Shown one piece after another: positions 51,301-64,000 of a DNA stretch of 64,000 nt. The notes beneath the pieces were generated by a model that was not told where the DNA came from, did no database searches, and saw only the letters and a list, made by a program, of their open reading frames with translations. A program made the translations under genes and the position numbers. The DNA lies in assembly GCA_020086605.1 (NCBI GenBank), contig JACBWW010000038.1:5312858-5376857 (forward strand), written 5' to 3'. Each line of letters starts with the position of its first letter. The stretch's first letter is position 1. The DNA is from Lanius collurio. Taxonomy: Eukaryota; Chordata; Aves; Passeriformes; Laniidae.

Positions 51301-52123
51301 GCATTATATTGCATCTTGTTAAGGTATCAGTCCTTTACCTACTAATTTCTGTTGTCATTGTTTCTTTTATTTTAAAAGGCTTTACAGATCAATGAGTTGA
51401 TTGGTCTGAACTTCTGCAACATCAGTAACAACACAGTTTTAAGCAGTGAGAGCAGATATCAACAGATAGGCCAGCCGTAAGTATTTTGGTGCACTGAAAT
51501 GAGTCCCACCACCAGTAACTTTAGAAGTCCCAGAACATTAGTCTGAGTATCAGAGATACTCATTGATGGCCAGAGAATCTGTGAGTTTTTACATGGAAAA
51601 TGAACCTTTGACTGGGTTTTTGCATTCTGACTGCACGGAACATTCTGCTTGTTGTCATATTTAGTACTTGTAACACCAGAAATATCTGGCATTATGCTTC
51701 TCACTTTTCTTCAAACTGTATTTAGTGAGAGCTATACACACACACACTACAATTGTACAACCTCACAAAATCCATTTTAGCTTCCTACGTGAAACTGGAG
51801 CTGCAAGAAAAGCAAATTTACAAATGGAAAATTAACCACTGACATGTAGCTGAAGTTTGCCTGGCCTACTACACACATGCAATCCCACCACAGCTTCCAA
51901 AGATCTTCCTAGATCCTGCTGACTGCTTTACAAAGTGACTAGGTTTATCAATGTGTGTGTATTTATTTGTAGGCCATGTACTGGAGAGGAGTATCTGAAG
52001 AGTCAAGGCATCGATGCGAGCCCCTGGGGCCTGTGGCAGAACCACCTGGCTCTGGCCTGCATGTCAATAATCTTCCTTATCATCGCCTACCTGAAACTGC
52101 ACTTCATGAAGAAGTTCTCTTGA
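39329..52123 (+). CDS. ABCG2: ATP-binding cassette half-transporter ABCG2 (BCRP), 663 aa, 15 coding exons
   Basis: A plasma-membrane half-transporter that dimerises to export urate, sulphated steroids, porphyrins and many drugs. Coding exons: 39,329-39,534; 40,795-40,854; 41,323-41,437; 42,142-42,294; 42,732-42,889; 43,275-43,426; 43,851-43,955; 44,959-45,209; 46,870-46,952; 47,692-47,781; 48,423-48,547; 49,531-49,685; 50,582-50,671; 51,379-51,476; 51,973-52,123. They total 1,992 bases with no frame break. The ATG at 39,329 is seven bases into its exon. The N-terminal ATPase domain has Walker [10 protein letters not shown] (Lys87), signature VSGGE (187-191), Walker B ILFLDE (Glu212) and H-loop His244; six membrane segments follow. 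Arg484 sits in IRTLPS, equivalent to human Arg482. The large outer loop has Cys594 and Cys616 and sequons at Asn595 and Asn598, but lacks the middle cysteine of human ABCG2. The intron after 48,547 uses a GC donor. Length is close to the human 655. All catalytic residues are intact, so it looks functional. Confidence 0.97.
46109..46606 (-). repeat. 498-bp repeat, copy 1 (ABCG2 intron 9), with a 94-codon ORF
   Basis: Matches 54,761-55,258 with five substitutions, all transitions, and no gaps, about 99% identity. The identity starts at 'agtccagagtccctgagg' and stops at 'aaaaagtatgatg' in both copies, and the flanks are unrelated. On the minus strand a 94-codon ORF (46,300-46,584) starts [11 protein letters not shown] and ends DKSIPN. 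I do not recognise it; it has some look of a retroelement-derived fragment. No terminal inverted repeats or target-site duplication seen. Confidence 0.9.
48548..49530 (+). other. ABCG2: GC-AG intron of ABCG2
   Basis: The exon ends CTAG at 48,547 and the intron opens gcaagt, ending in cttta-ag at 49,530. Only this junction keeps the frame and gives the FMLGLKP sequence that human ABCG2 also has. No GT within the local sequence restores it. Confidence 0.85.
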
Positions 52124-52710
52124 AACCAGAGGGAAAGATGCAATTCCCACTGTTCAGTAGTTTGGTGAATTGACTGTGCAACTGACTTGATTATTTTTAC
52201 AGACATCTTTCTTAGTACTTTTATTATAACCCAAGCCAACAATGTGAATGCCATCCTTGTGTATCAAAAACTCTCTTACTTTACTCTGCCAAAATGTTTA
52301 GCATGGTTCACTCCTCTTTGCCACAAAAAGTATACAGCTATTCATTCCTTCAAGAGACTACTCAGCCCTTCTGCATGCTCTAGCTATGAACTTGTCAAAC
52401 ACCATAACAAATATTTAGTGGCTTAACCTGAAAAAAATAGTAGTACCATGCTTAGATTAGCACTTACTTTCACCACCAAGTAACTCAGTCCAAAGTGATG
52501 CTTATCAGGACACCAACACAGTCTGAGCTGCTTAAGTGCTCACAGGATATGTGAGACAGGGACAAAATCCCCTCCATCCCAGTGCCCTTCTCTATTTGGG
52601 TATTATTACTGCTTTAGAACATACTTATTGACGCCATCAAACCTTTCTTGTCTCACTCAAGTGGTAGAAGCACTGTTTTTTTAAATAAAGGTGTTCTTAC
52701 TTATTGTGCC
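52124..52710 (+). other. ABCG2: ABCG2 3' UTR with poly(A) signal
   Basis: AT-rich sequence after the stop TGA (52,121-52,123). AATAAA at 52,684-52,689 is the first canonical signal, giving a 3' UTR of about 580 bases. The cleavage site is inferred. Confidence 0.7.
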
Positions 52711-53117
52711 AGTTCCCATAATCCTTGTCCTGAAATTTGTATTTTCTCTGCATAACTGCAAATCATCTTCACTGTCCCATTATTGCTGCTGTCATGGGTA
52801 GTTCTTAGTCGTTTTTATGGTGACCAGTTTCAAGTGCGTGACCAAGCAGGATGGTAGCACCTTTGTAAGGGTCCATAGATTGCAGCAATCCTTTCGTGGC
52901 AGGCCAACTTTTCCCTGGCCATATGCAGCAATGCTAGATCATCTCATTCTTTATTTGCAGAGTTATGCACAGTAAACACATAAAAATGCATAGAAGACAG
53001 ATTTACAGCTGTTTCTTGGGCTGTTGCTGTTGGTCTTGTTGCTCCTGCAGCATTTGCCTTGGTTTGTGTAGGTCATAAGAAACAAACTTACAAGACCCTA
53101 TTTCTGTAAGATAGTTA

Positions 53118-53480
53118 TAATCATAGAATACCCTGAGATAGAAGGGTCCCACAAGGATCACCAAGTCCAACTCCTGGCTCTGCACAGAAACACCAAGAGT
53201 CACACCATGTGCCTGAGAGTGTTTTCCAAAATCTTCTTGACCTCTGTGAGGCTGGTGCTGCGACCACTTTCCTGGGGAGCCTGTTCCAGTGCCCCAGGGT
53301 GAAGAACCTTTTCCTGCTATCCAGCCCAAACCTCCCCAGCACCACTTCAACCCATTGCCTCAGGTCCTGTCACTGTTACCACAGAGATCATTCCCTGCCC
53401 CTCCTCTTCCCGTCATGAGGAAGTTGCAGACTGCAATGAGGCCTCCCTGTTCCTGTATGGCAAAGGCACAGCTTGAGAAC
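53118..53480 (-). mobile_element. CR1 LINE fragment
   Basis: Minus-strand CR1 3' region: opens 'aatcatagaataccctgag', then 'ccaagtccaactcctggctc', 'cctggggagcctgttccagtgcc' and 'ccagcccaaacctccc'. 5'-truncated. Its minus-strand ORF (53,003-53,350) is a by-product. Confidence 0.9.
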
Positions 53481-54514
53481 AAGCAACCAGAATATGTTGT
53501 TTGCAAGATGGTAATCTACTTCCAATAGAATAAGACTATTTTATTAAATTTTTCTGAGGCTAGATTAGTTTTAAGGCAAGTTTGGACGCTATCTGTAAAA
53601 ATCTCTATGAGATTTATATAGACAAAAGTTCAGCATTTATCTTTCCAGAACATTCAGAGCTGGGATGCTGCTTATACATCAACTAAATTATCTGAGCCTT
53701 TGGGTAGCTCATATGTTCTAAACTTAACATTTTCATACATACAACATTAGGATTCATGTAGATCTAATCACTAGTTATTGTACTGCTTTTTTGGTAAGTT
53801 GTCATGCTGCTGGGGAAAATGAAATCTTCAGAGCACAAAAAATTGGCAGTGTTCTGTACCATTATTTTACTTGCACATCTGTCCTTTTTAAGCAGAAGGA
53901 AACAGTGAGGAGATAACAACTATGTGATTATTAAAAAAAAAACCTGACAGGAAAGGTACTCCAGGTCCTGTTATTACAAAGAAATGAAAAAGAAATTTTT
54001 GCCTTTGGAAAAAAAAGAAAAAGAAAATCATCACAAATTTAAAAATGTAGAAGTGTACAGCCCAGCTAATTGCAGCAGGTTCTTGTAATTTCAACGTTTA
54101 AGAAGTTAAAAATGTGATCTGACAGACTGTGTTCCAATTAGAAGAGAAAATAATTACAGTATACAGCAGTGGTTTCTGAGAAAGAAAATAATCAAACTAA
54201 GCTGAATGACTCACATTTTGAACTGGCTTTGACACCCTATTGCACAGATAATATTTACCACATAATCCTAAACTTTTCTTGCTTTCTAGAACTCATTTCA
54301 GCAGCTGGTCATCTTTACGAATATATTTATGTTGAACGAATATTTCTTACAGCACTGTCCAACATTTAACTCTGTAAACTTGTAAAATTCTATACCTCAG
54401 TGACATGTGCAGAAATTACAGTAGTAGACGTCAGACTTCTCTGTCACACTATAGGTTTTAAATTAAGCTTTTATTGTTTGCTTTTTATCCAGCACTGTAC
54501 TTCACATGTTCTAG
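53481..54514. other. Intergenic, no gene seen
   Basis: AT-rich sequence. No exon similar to ABCG2 found here. Confidence 0.4.
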
Positions 54515-54602
54515 TGAAAGTTGTCCCTGCCCATGGCAGGGGGGTTGGCGCTAGGTGTTCTTTAAAGTCCCTTCTAATCCCAAACATTCTATTATTCTAT
54601 GA
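54515..54602 (+). mobile_element. CR1 LINE fragment, 3' terminus only
   Basis: About 88 bases with the CR1 end: 'ccatggcaggggggttgg', 'ttaaagtcccttctaatccc' and 'attctattattctatgata'. Severely 5'-truncated. Confidence 0.85.
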
Positions 54603-54760
54603 TATATTTGGTTCTCCCCCTTAGTTTGGGACTGATTAGTACAACTACATTGCTTGCAAAAGCCAGGAGACACCTCAACAATGTGTTGTATAATAATTCT
54701 AACATGTACTTTTACAAGCACTGTAATCAAGGGAGAAAAATTATTAAGAGAAGGGAAATG

Positions 54761-55258
54761 AGTCCAGAGTCCCTGAGGTTAAAAGGCTTTGAGTACGTGT
54801 GTGTGCCTGTATGTTGATACTATGGAGATCCTTAATAATTGCTTTGTAAAAGCTTGACCTTGTGACAAGAATTAGGCTCTCAAGAACCTCCTTAATAGCC
54901 CCAGGTTAATGGGCCTGACTTGTTTCTCACAATCTTTTTTATCTCCCCACTCTAATTAGGGATGGATTTGTCCAGCATTCTTTTAGGGGTACATGGCTCA
55001 TTAAGCCTTTTTTTCATTAATCTGCTCCAAATTGGTCTTGAAGTGATCCCTGCTTTCCACTGCAACTGGTTTAGGAGCTGAATTATCCCTGACATTTGCT
55101 CCTTTCGGCAGGATCTTAGCGAGAGGGTACCGTGGATCAAGTAGTTTATGGTGTTAAGACTTATGCATTGCTCGGGCTTAAAAATGACAGGACTGCCTGA
55201 TACCATCAGTTTTCCTGATCTTTTTGTCATTTGCATTTAGCATTTAAAAAGTATGATG
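54761..55258 (-). repeat. 498-bp repeat, copy 2 (downstream of ABCG2), with a 94-codon ORF
   Basis: The partner of 46,109-46,606, offset exactly 8,652 bp. Its minus-strand ORF (54,952-55,236) differs from copy 1 by one residue (Ile for Met at position 25). Copy 2 lies between ABCG2 and the decayed ABCG2-like exons. Confidence 0.9.
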
Positions 55259-58200
55259 TACCGAATTTAATGATTCTGATTGTGTACTAGCTTGACTGAG
55301 AACGTGTTTTCATGTATGAAAATTCCTCTTTAGTTTGCTTACACTCAGACAGGAAGTGATTTAACTTGGAGTCTTGGAAGCTTTGAAAGACTTACTTACA
55401 GTTAGGTTTTAGAATATCAGTCTGGATGAAGATTTTTCTTTTGCATCCTCCATGTGAACTACTTTAAAATAATTAAAATAAATCACAATCTGAGTGTTGT
55501 TACTTTCTAAAGAGTTGTTAAACTCATTTAATTCCATTAGTTTGAATGAAGCTTCAAGATAACAATAATCTTACAAGATACCACTTTTAAATTTTATTGC
55601 TTTCAGTATAGAAACAAAGGTTTTGATCTTTTCTGTGCCAGTAACTGAAGAGTAATTGCTTGTTCCTTGTAGTGAATGTTCATGAAGGCAAGAACAGATA
55701 TCAAACTGGCTAGATACAGCTAATACATCATCCAGTTGAAGTGCTCATATCCCAGAAAGAATGCTTAAAATTTATACAGTTTCGGAAAGCCATGAATTCA
55801 GAGAAGGCTGAAAAAGCTCTATGTTTATTCAATAAGAAGAAAAAAGGAGAAGGGGTCTAAGTGCTGATAGCAGCCTAAGGAGAAAACCTGTATTGAGAGC
55901 TTTTAATATGCAGAAGGGCACTGGCATAACTGATATCACTGGTATCCAATTTTTACTCTTTTAGCTTCTTCTTGGTAGCTAAAAATATTTAACAATAAAA
56001 AACATAAATTGTTGGAGCAATTATTCTCTATTGAAGAGTTATTTCAGTTGAATTTGAAGCAGGTCAGTAATCCAGGTGGCAGAGCAATATGAACGGCTTT
56101 TGATGAGGAGGCAGAGGGCTAGACAGTATGGAAAACAAATCTCATCTTCAGAATGGCTGCCTTATTTTCAAAACTGATGTGAGTTATTGAATTGATTCTG
56201 TAACATATTTACATGCTGTTGGACAATTGCATGATTTGGACTGCTGGCTTTTCAAATGACACATCTAAAAGGCCCATGGCACTGACTCGGGGATTGTGAC
56301 TTATTTTTTACAGTGTACCAAGGGTTTAGAAATTGTATTTGTTCAAGAAGAGTTTTAACAGGTGCCTGAGTGCTTGCTGACCCTCTAGTTCTCACCCTGG
56401 GCTTACATGCTTTTCTGATGAAGCCACCACCACTGTCTGGATGTTTTGGGCTGCACAAGAAATGTCATCTTTCTTCACTTCAGTGCTGGTAGACACAATA
56501 AGAGCCTTGTGGGCCATAAACTCACCACCTGTGAGGAAAGACATTTAATTTGGGTTTTCCAGGAGGCTTTGAGATATGTGCTTGTAGAGTAGCATTCCAC
56601 TAAGGCAGAGAATAAATCAGTAAAAAGATTTGCAGTTCTGGGTTGTTCCAGCACAGAGGAAGGATTAAAAAAAAAAAAAAAAAGAAGCCATAAAAGCCAC
56701 AAAGAATTTATGTCAGGTGGACATTTGAAGTTGACAGACAATAATGATGATGAATATATCCACTAGAGAAGGAAAAAAGAAAAAAATTAAGATAGTAACA
56801 TCACAAAAAAAATTAAGTAGTATATATCTTTATCTGGTCTTCAGAGACTAAATAATTATAGATTAAGACCTCTAAAAACCAGTTTCTTTACATGTGGAAA
56901 CAGGTGGACAGACTCAAGGGCAGCCTAACCTAGCCTGCTAAAAGAAGTAAAGTCTCCTTCTCCAGTTTCATGTATTTCCTTCATATATCGTCAAGATAAA
57001 TAATCTTTGCCTCCATAAGGTTTTGAGTCACGTCTGGTTCGTTCTCAAGAAAGCTGCCTTGCCAAAATCTTAGTCATCCTGCTTCTTCAAGAACACAACG
57101 CTCCCTCACTCTCCAGGATTATGAAATAGCCACCTGCCTTCTGATTACTTTTGCACTGACCCAGTGGGCACAGAGTCAAGTGCTTCAGATGCAATACCCT
57201 GCTCTGTATGGCTGCAGACAGGCACTGCAGGTACTGTGATGGGGATTGTTTCTGGACACACACCAGCGTCAGTTCAAGGTGAATCAATCCTCCTCAAACA
57301 ATCTCTGTTATGGATTTGTAGTTACACATTTTCAGTTTGCAAATTTTCTCTGAGATGCTGATAAACATTATAAGTATTCAATTTTTTCTTTCCAGGATGA
57401 AAAACTTCAGTGTTTCTTGCTACAGTGCCAGTTTTTTTGCACACTTTATACAAATCATCTTCCAAAAGAGAACACCACCGTTTGAGAAACAAACAAACAA
57501 AAAAGATTAATAGTTTTCTAATATTAACTGGTAAATGCTGTTTTTATAAGCATCACCTTGCTACCTCCTGAGCATTCCGTGAAATGCAAGAGCTCACTTT
57601 GTGTTTAGCTGTGTCTTTTTACACAAAATGTAAATAGCAGGAGGAGAGAGCATAATCTGATAATGTAAATAACAGCAATGCCAACAAAGTTGGAGTTGCT
57701 CCCCTGGGTCTTCCATGTGACACACTTCTATTTGCTAAATTATCTGTGATTATGTTCTTGCAGACATGAACAGCTTCTTTCTGTCTAAATGTTTCCCTCC
57801 TTTTTAAAAATTAGTTCTCCTGTCAGAGCTTATTTTCATCTTCCTGTGCCTTAAAAAAAAGGGAAAACTCTCCTGAACATAAATGCTTTTCCTCTCCCAG
57901 TCCACATCTCCCTCCTCTTCTTGCTGGGCATGCAAAATAACAACCAGCTAAGACAGCTAAAGCCCTTGTGAAACCTGTTCCTTCACTTAACTGTTTCAAA
58001 TGACAAAGCCAGGAAACACAGCTGACCTTTACTACACAGCTGTGGCATCACAGGAACACAGAGAAAAATGGAAATTTCTTTCCAGAGCCTGCCAGCTCTG
58101 CCTTTCTGGAGCACAAGGTTTCTCATGGCTGCATCTTTCTGCACACAGACATCTGAAACTGGGGAGCTGGGGAACTCAGTCTGACAGCATCCACCTTGGC

Positions 58201-58616
58201 TCCAGGGTAAGCTGATACCAGCACAGAAGTGTGCTTACCTCAGACTTTGGAATGAACTGGAAATTGCAAGTTTAGCCTGAAAGGAGCATTCTTTTCCTTT
58301 GAGTGTTTCTCAGAGTTTACATCACATCACTCTCCAGGCAACAGCAAAAAGCAGCAGCCTGTGCACAACACACAGGCATTTCTGGCAGTTTTTATTTCAA
58401 AAATACGTTAAATGTGAGTGCCCTGAGAACAAAGCCTAACTCTTCTCACTGGAAATTATGATTTTTTGAAAAGTAGGTTTCAAAATCTAAACAGGAGCTC
58501 TGAACCAAATTCTGAGTCTGTAAGAGTTTTAGACTGTTAATTTGTTTCATTTGAACAGTTTTTTACTGAAGATTTTGTCCTCTCTGAATATCTGCTAATC
58601 TTCAACTCTTTTCAAG
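55259..58616. other. Intergenic, no gene seen
   Basis: AT-rich. I looked for further ABCG2-like exons (ATPase motifs, the exon coding FSGLLVNL) upstream of 58,617 and saw none. A poly-A run lies near 56,667. Confidence 0.4.
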
Positions 58617-59498
58617 ACTTTGCAAATGAATGAATTTACTGGTCTAAACTTTTGTCAAAATGTCACTGGCAAAACTGTGGCTGGTGGAAATTGTCATGAT
58701 CAGTCCTTTGGAAATCTTACTGCATTTATTACTAACAACTTTTTTTGAGAACCACACAAATCCAATACACTCTCCAAATCTCAGAACCCTTCTTGCTCTC
58801 TTCCTAGCACTCCATGCTGGTAGGCCTGCCCCAAAATACTCACCTGGTTGCAGGAAATCTGCTGTCACACTACATCCAAAATCAGGCCTATTACAGAAGG
58901 CACAAGTTTGCTGCTCTTTGCCTCCTGGGATGCAGTTTCAGTCTCCCTGAGTATTCCTTGGAGTAGAAATAAAGCAGAAGAGCTGCCAGAATCCCCAATC
59001 CAAGGAAAACTTGTGATGCCACTGCAGTTTTAGCATTACTGGTGCTTTAGCAGCACGTTTGCAGCAGCCCTTTGAACCAAGATGGAAGCAGCTGAATGTG
59101 TTTTAAGCCATCAGTGTGAGGTGACACAAAAAAAAGACGACTCTTTTGAGTGTCAGTGTGCCACCTGAACCATTAAGCTGCCACTTCACCTTTCTGTACC
59201 TATTTTGCATGATCAGTGCTTAAAACCTGGAAGTCCTTGTTATACAAATGACAGTTGCTTGCAGACCTTTTATCAAAACCTTTTTACCCCCTTTCCTCAG
59301 TTTTTGTCCAAGTTTTTCTTGTTTAGATTTACTGGAGAAGAATATTTGAATATACAAGGCATCCAAGTGATGCCTGTGGACATGGAAGTATTACTCCAGA
59401 AAGCTCTTATTCCAAACATGCATCTCAAACTGCACTTCCTAAAGAAACCTTCCAAAATCAGCAATGTTACAGCATACACACAGCATAAAAAAATATAA
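58617..59498 (+). pseudogene. Decayed remnant of an ABCG2 paralogue (last two exons)
   Basis: Two blocks match the last two ABCG2 exons. Block 1 starts at 58,617 after an AG and reads TLQMNEFTGLNFC, parallel to [13 protein letters not shown] in ABCG2; it continues NVTGKT and GGNCHDQ, then no good donor is seen and the frame reaches a stop. Block 2 starts at 59,327 after 'ttgtttag' and reads FTGEEYLNIQGI, parallel to [12 protein letters not shown], and ends LKLHFLKK as ABCG2 does, followed by about 15 extra residues to a stop at 59,496-59,498. The Cys before TGEEY is changed to Phe (TGT to TTT) and the last membrane segment is replaced by VDMEVLLQKALIPNM. AATAAA follows at 59,561-59,566. The ATPase domain and the rest of the gene are missing, so it is a pseudogene relic; a tandem ABCG2-like gene once stood here. 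Confidence 0.8.
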
Positions 59499-59566
59499 AG
59501 GTTCCCACTTCCCACACACTATGACTTTTATAGTGCACTGCCTAAAGGCTTAATATACTTAATAAA

Positions 59567-60104
59567 CTCAGTATTTTTCACTAAGGATTGAGATGGATTT
59601 ACAATAATTATTGATTTTTCATTAATAGAGTATACTTTCAAGCTGGTGAGACACCTGTCCAGAGGGAACTATCGGTCCTACATGTGAGCCCAGGCTTTCC
59701 AAGTACTACTCAAACCCTCAAGATGCTGTAGTATTCCCTGAAACAAGGGTAAAAATAAAAGGGTAAAATATAAAAATAGAGAAAAAAGGAAGTTAAATTA
59801 CACAGCAAATGTGAAGTAATGAAGAGACAGTTACTGGCAGTGGGAGCTACTACCTGAGATAGCAGAAAGCAGAGCTGTGCATTTGCAGAAACACAAATCT
59901 GAAATAAAGTCTTAAAAACAAGGACTGCTTGGGCAATATAACACTAGGATCAGCCCAGTCCTCTGTGCTCATTTACACCCTCTACTCCCTTTATTAGGAA
60001 GAATAATCTGAGAATAAAGTATGAGATAAAAGCAACATAAATAAAATGTAGGATTCTTCACATTTCATCATAAACAAAACAAGTGCAGGGCACAAAGCTT
60101 GCTT
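59567..60104. other. Short intergenic gap between the ABCG2 remnant and PKD2
   Basis: AT-rich; nothing recognised. Confidence 0.4.
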
Positions 60105-62591
60105 TGTAGATTATACAAAATGTTTATTAGGAAGTAAAGTGCTCAGTTTTATAGATCAATACATTCTTGATCATTGTAGAAGACTTGCATAATTAACAGC
60201 TTCCTAAAAAGACCAAACGCTGTACATTACTATGCAAAAAAATGTACCTTTGTAATAAGTGATATTATAACCTAAAATTGAAAAATGCATCAATAAAATG
60301 TTTGTAACATTTGTCAAGTGGCAATGCAATTACTGCAAGGCCCACTGTCAACACACATGGGTACCCCATGGAAACTTATTGCACTTCAAGACGAAGTTTG
60401 TTATCAAGTAACGACACGTTACAGAAATACACCCCAACAAATACAGCTATTAATGCAAACATTTTCTTAATAAACACATAGTACAAACAAAAGATGAACT
60501 GCATGACTGAATTTACATTTTGAAAGACACGTTTTGGATATGAATATAAAGACAAGGCTCTGTATATTTAAATTGCTTTGGCATTGTATTTTCTGTTTTC
60601 CTTGCACTCCAGCTGGCCATGTGTACAACTGCTGTTTCTTTTTGGTCTGTTCAACACTGAAAAGCTTTCCTCAGAAAGGTTTCTGAGGTGCAAAACCTTT
60701 CAATCAAGGCAAGAGAGAGCTTAATCTGAATGCCCTCATCCCACGCAAATGACCTACCCACTGTGCTGTGCACGGTTTTGGCAGGTTCTCAAGGACTCTT
60801 GTGAAAGGGTATGAATTTCTTCCCAATACAGGACAAAATAACCCACAGAAGAACCCGCACAAGAATCATAACCTGTTCTTCCACATAATTCTGTTCCCGA
60901 GACACAGCTACTAAGGAATTCCAACACTGAATTTCGACCTTACATTAACTAGGCTTCTGTGCATATGGTTTCTCATAAACCTAAAAACAGAAATGCACGA
61001 AGTCCATTTGGTTTTAGCAAGTTCTCTGGTTAGAGGAAAGGCATTTGGAGCCACTGCTCATCTAGGCAATGCCATTGCAAGAACATATGGAACATGGAAG
61101 CTTTGCCTAAGCAGCACTCCCACAAGAATGAAAAGCTAACAACTGCTTGTTGAAACAGAAGGCATCAGCATAACATACGCTCCTTACACTTTGTTAAACT
61201 GGCATTTTTCCTCTATATACCCTACCAATAGCTGAGATGTGATTATGTAGCTTCCCATTATCCTTTTCACCAACTCTGAGTCTTTAAACACAAGACAACT
61301 GCCATCTTCAGGAAAAAAGTACAATTGACAGCCTCCCTCCTAAACCAGCATTCCACATATGGAATCATATTGCTAGGCAAAACTCCAAATACTGCCTCAA
61401 TGCTCTCTATAGGAAACCAAAAGAATTTCAATGCTGCATCTCCTCTCAAAAATAAAGGTTCCGTGACAAAGAAAGGAGAGGGCATTAAATACTAAAAAAT
61501 CAGTGATTATACTACAAACAACTTCCTAAAGGAATCCTGTGCTGCACCTCAGCAGAAAAGCCTATGTAGAAATGTACATAATAATTTTTCAAGCAGTTCA
61601 GTTAAATGTAAATACAGACCACATAGTTGAGATGTGATTAGAACTTCACATGGCACAAGATCATATTTTCCCAATTGTCAGAAACTTCTCTGCCCCCTTC
61701 CCTGTCACACCCAAGGAAAACTTGGTGATTTTCAATCCTGTGTGCTTTCAAATAATGTATTTTCTAAAAAGGAGCTGTATTTATCTAAGAACCTCTGGAA
61801 TGTTTATCCCAAGAACACTTAAATTATAAAAACATTGCATTAAAAAAATGGGCACTTTGCAACATAGTTGAAAATTATTATGTTAGTTACGTGTGAAGAG
61901 GCAGTTCTCAAAAGTTTCTTCTGAAATGCAAATTATAAAGCAGTTTCTTCCACAGAATTATGTCATTTACAGTTGTACAAACGATGTGCACTTTCTTCTG
62001 CTTAAAGAAACATAGTACCTCTCAAAACAGGATAAAAGGAATATTTTAATTTAAGCAAAATATTAGTATATCAAGAATAACTCAGAAAGACAAGTAGAAA
62101 CTCAAATTTTAAAAAAAGTGCTGTTTTATCTGTCAGCTGTTATAATGAATAAGACAAACTTATGCCATCTTAATTTAAAATTTGCTTTTAAAAGCCTTTA
62201 AAAATTGTGTTTTCCAAGAGGAAGCAGAAAATTAACAGCCTTTTATTTTAGTGTGCCAGCCACTGCACATTATTTTGTCTGAAGCTTGCTGCCCTCATGC
62301 AAGTGTTGCCAATAATACTTTTATGGAATCAGATTTCTATCCTGGTAGATTTTGTCCCACCTGATATCCATTTAGTTTCCTTCATTTTTTATTTCCAAGG
62401 CTGCAACTCTCACTGCTGGCGTTACACAGGCCTGAAAACTATTGATGGAGTGAATATTTACTTTTTCCCACCAGTGAAAGTTGACCTCAGTGGTCTGATC
62501 AGAACAATCCCCTCATGCTGGGGAGCAGCGCTGGGGTATTTGTGGGCTGAATACTGACCGGAAACATTTGGAATCACCTACAAAGCTCAAC
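60105..62591 (-). other. PKD2: PKD2 3' UTR with poly(A) signal
   Basis: A minus-strand AATAAA (plus TTTATT at 60,123-60,128) lies about 2.46 kb after the PKD2 stop. The stretch between has no supported gene on either strand and is AT-rich with many short ORFs. A long 3' UTR is usual for PKD2. The exact end is inferred. Confidence 0.6.

Positions 62592-64000
<1,409 letters not shown>

Overview
The window is vertebrate nuclear DNA, almost certainly from a bird and probably a songbird. Genes are split by GT-AG introns. Most recognisable repeats are avian CR1 LINE fragments with the typical 3' end, plus long LTR-type elements. The protein-coding exons read as orthologues of human chromosome 4q21-q22 genes. 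Coding density is low: about 3.6 kb of coding exon and recognised 3' UTR in 64 kb.

Layout, left to right. (1) 278-4,010: the last three coding exons and 3' end of COQ2 (+), the prenyltransferase of coenzyme Q synthesis. (2) 4-15 kb: a gene-free stretch with CR1 fragments, a 1.29-kb solo LTR inserted inside a CR1, and a 114-bp tandem duplication. (3) 15.1-16.0 kb: a GC-rich LTR-like element on the minus strand. (4) 16.47-24.3 kb: two tandem PLAC8-family genes (+) of 114 and 111 residues, both using a stop codon split by the last intron. (5) 25.7-33 kb: an unassigned minus-strand ORF with a poly(A) signal, a minisatellite and CR1 copies. (6) 32.9-52.7 kb: ABCG2 (+), with a CpG-rich non-coding first exon, a possible second TATA promoter in intron 1, an assembly gap inside an LTR-like repeat, and 15 coding exons that join without a frame break into 663 residues. 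(7) 54.8 and 58.6-59.6 kb: a 498-bp sequence 99% identical to one in ABCG2 intron 9, then a decayed copy of the last two ABCG2 exons. (8) 60.1-63.72 kb: the last two coding exons and long 3' UTR of PKD2 (-), tail to tail with ABCG2.

The neighbours do not form one pathway: COQ2 is a mitochondrial lipid-quinone enzyme, PLAC8 proteins are small Cys-rich proteins, ABCG2 is a plasma-membrane efflux pump and PKD2 a cation channel. The order COQ2-PLAC8 and ABCG2-PKD2 (with orientations) matches the human pairs, but those pairs lie megabases apart in human, so the window crosses an evolutionary rearrangement point between about 24.3 and 32.9 kb.

I did not find a convincing undescribed molecular system. 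The items most worth a second look are the ABCG2 paralogue remnant, the loss of the middle loop cysteine in the intact ABCG2, the split-stop PLAC8 pair, the nearly identical 498-bp pair, and the minus-strand ORF at 25.8-26.2 kb.
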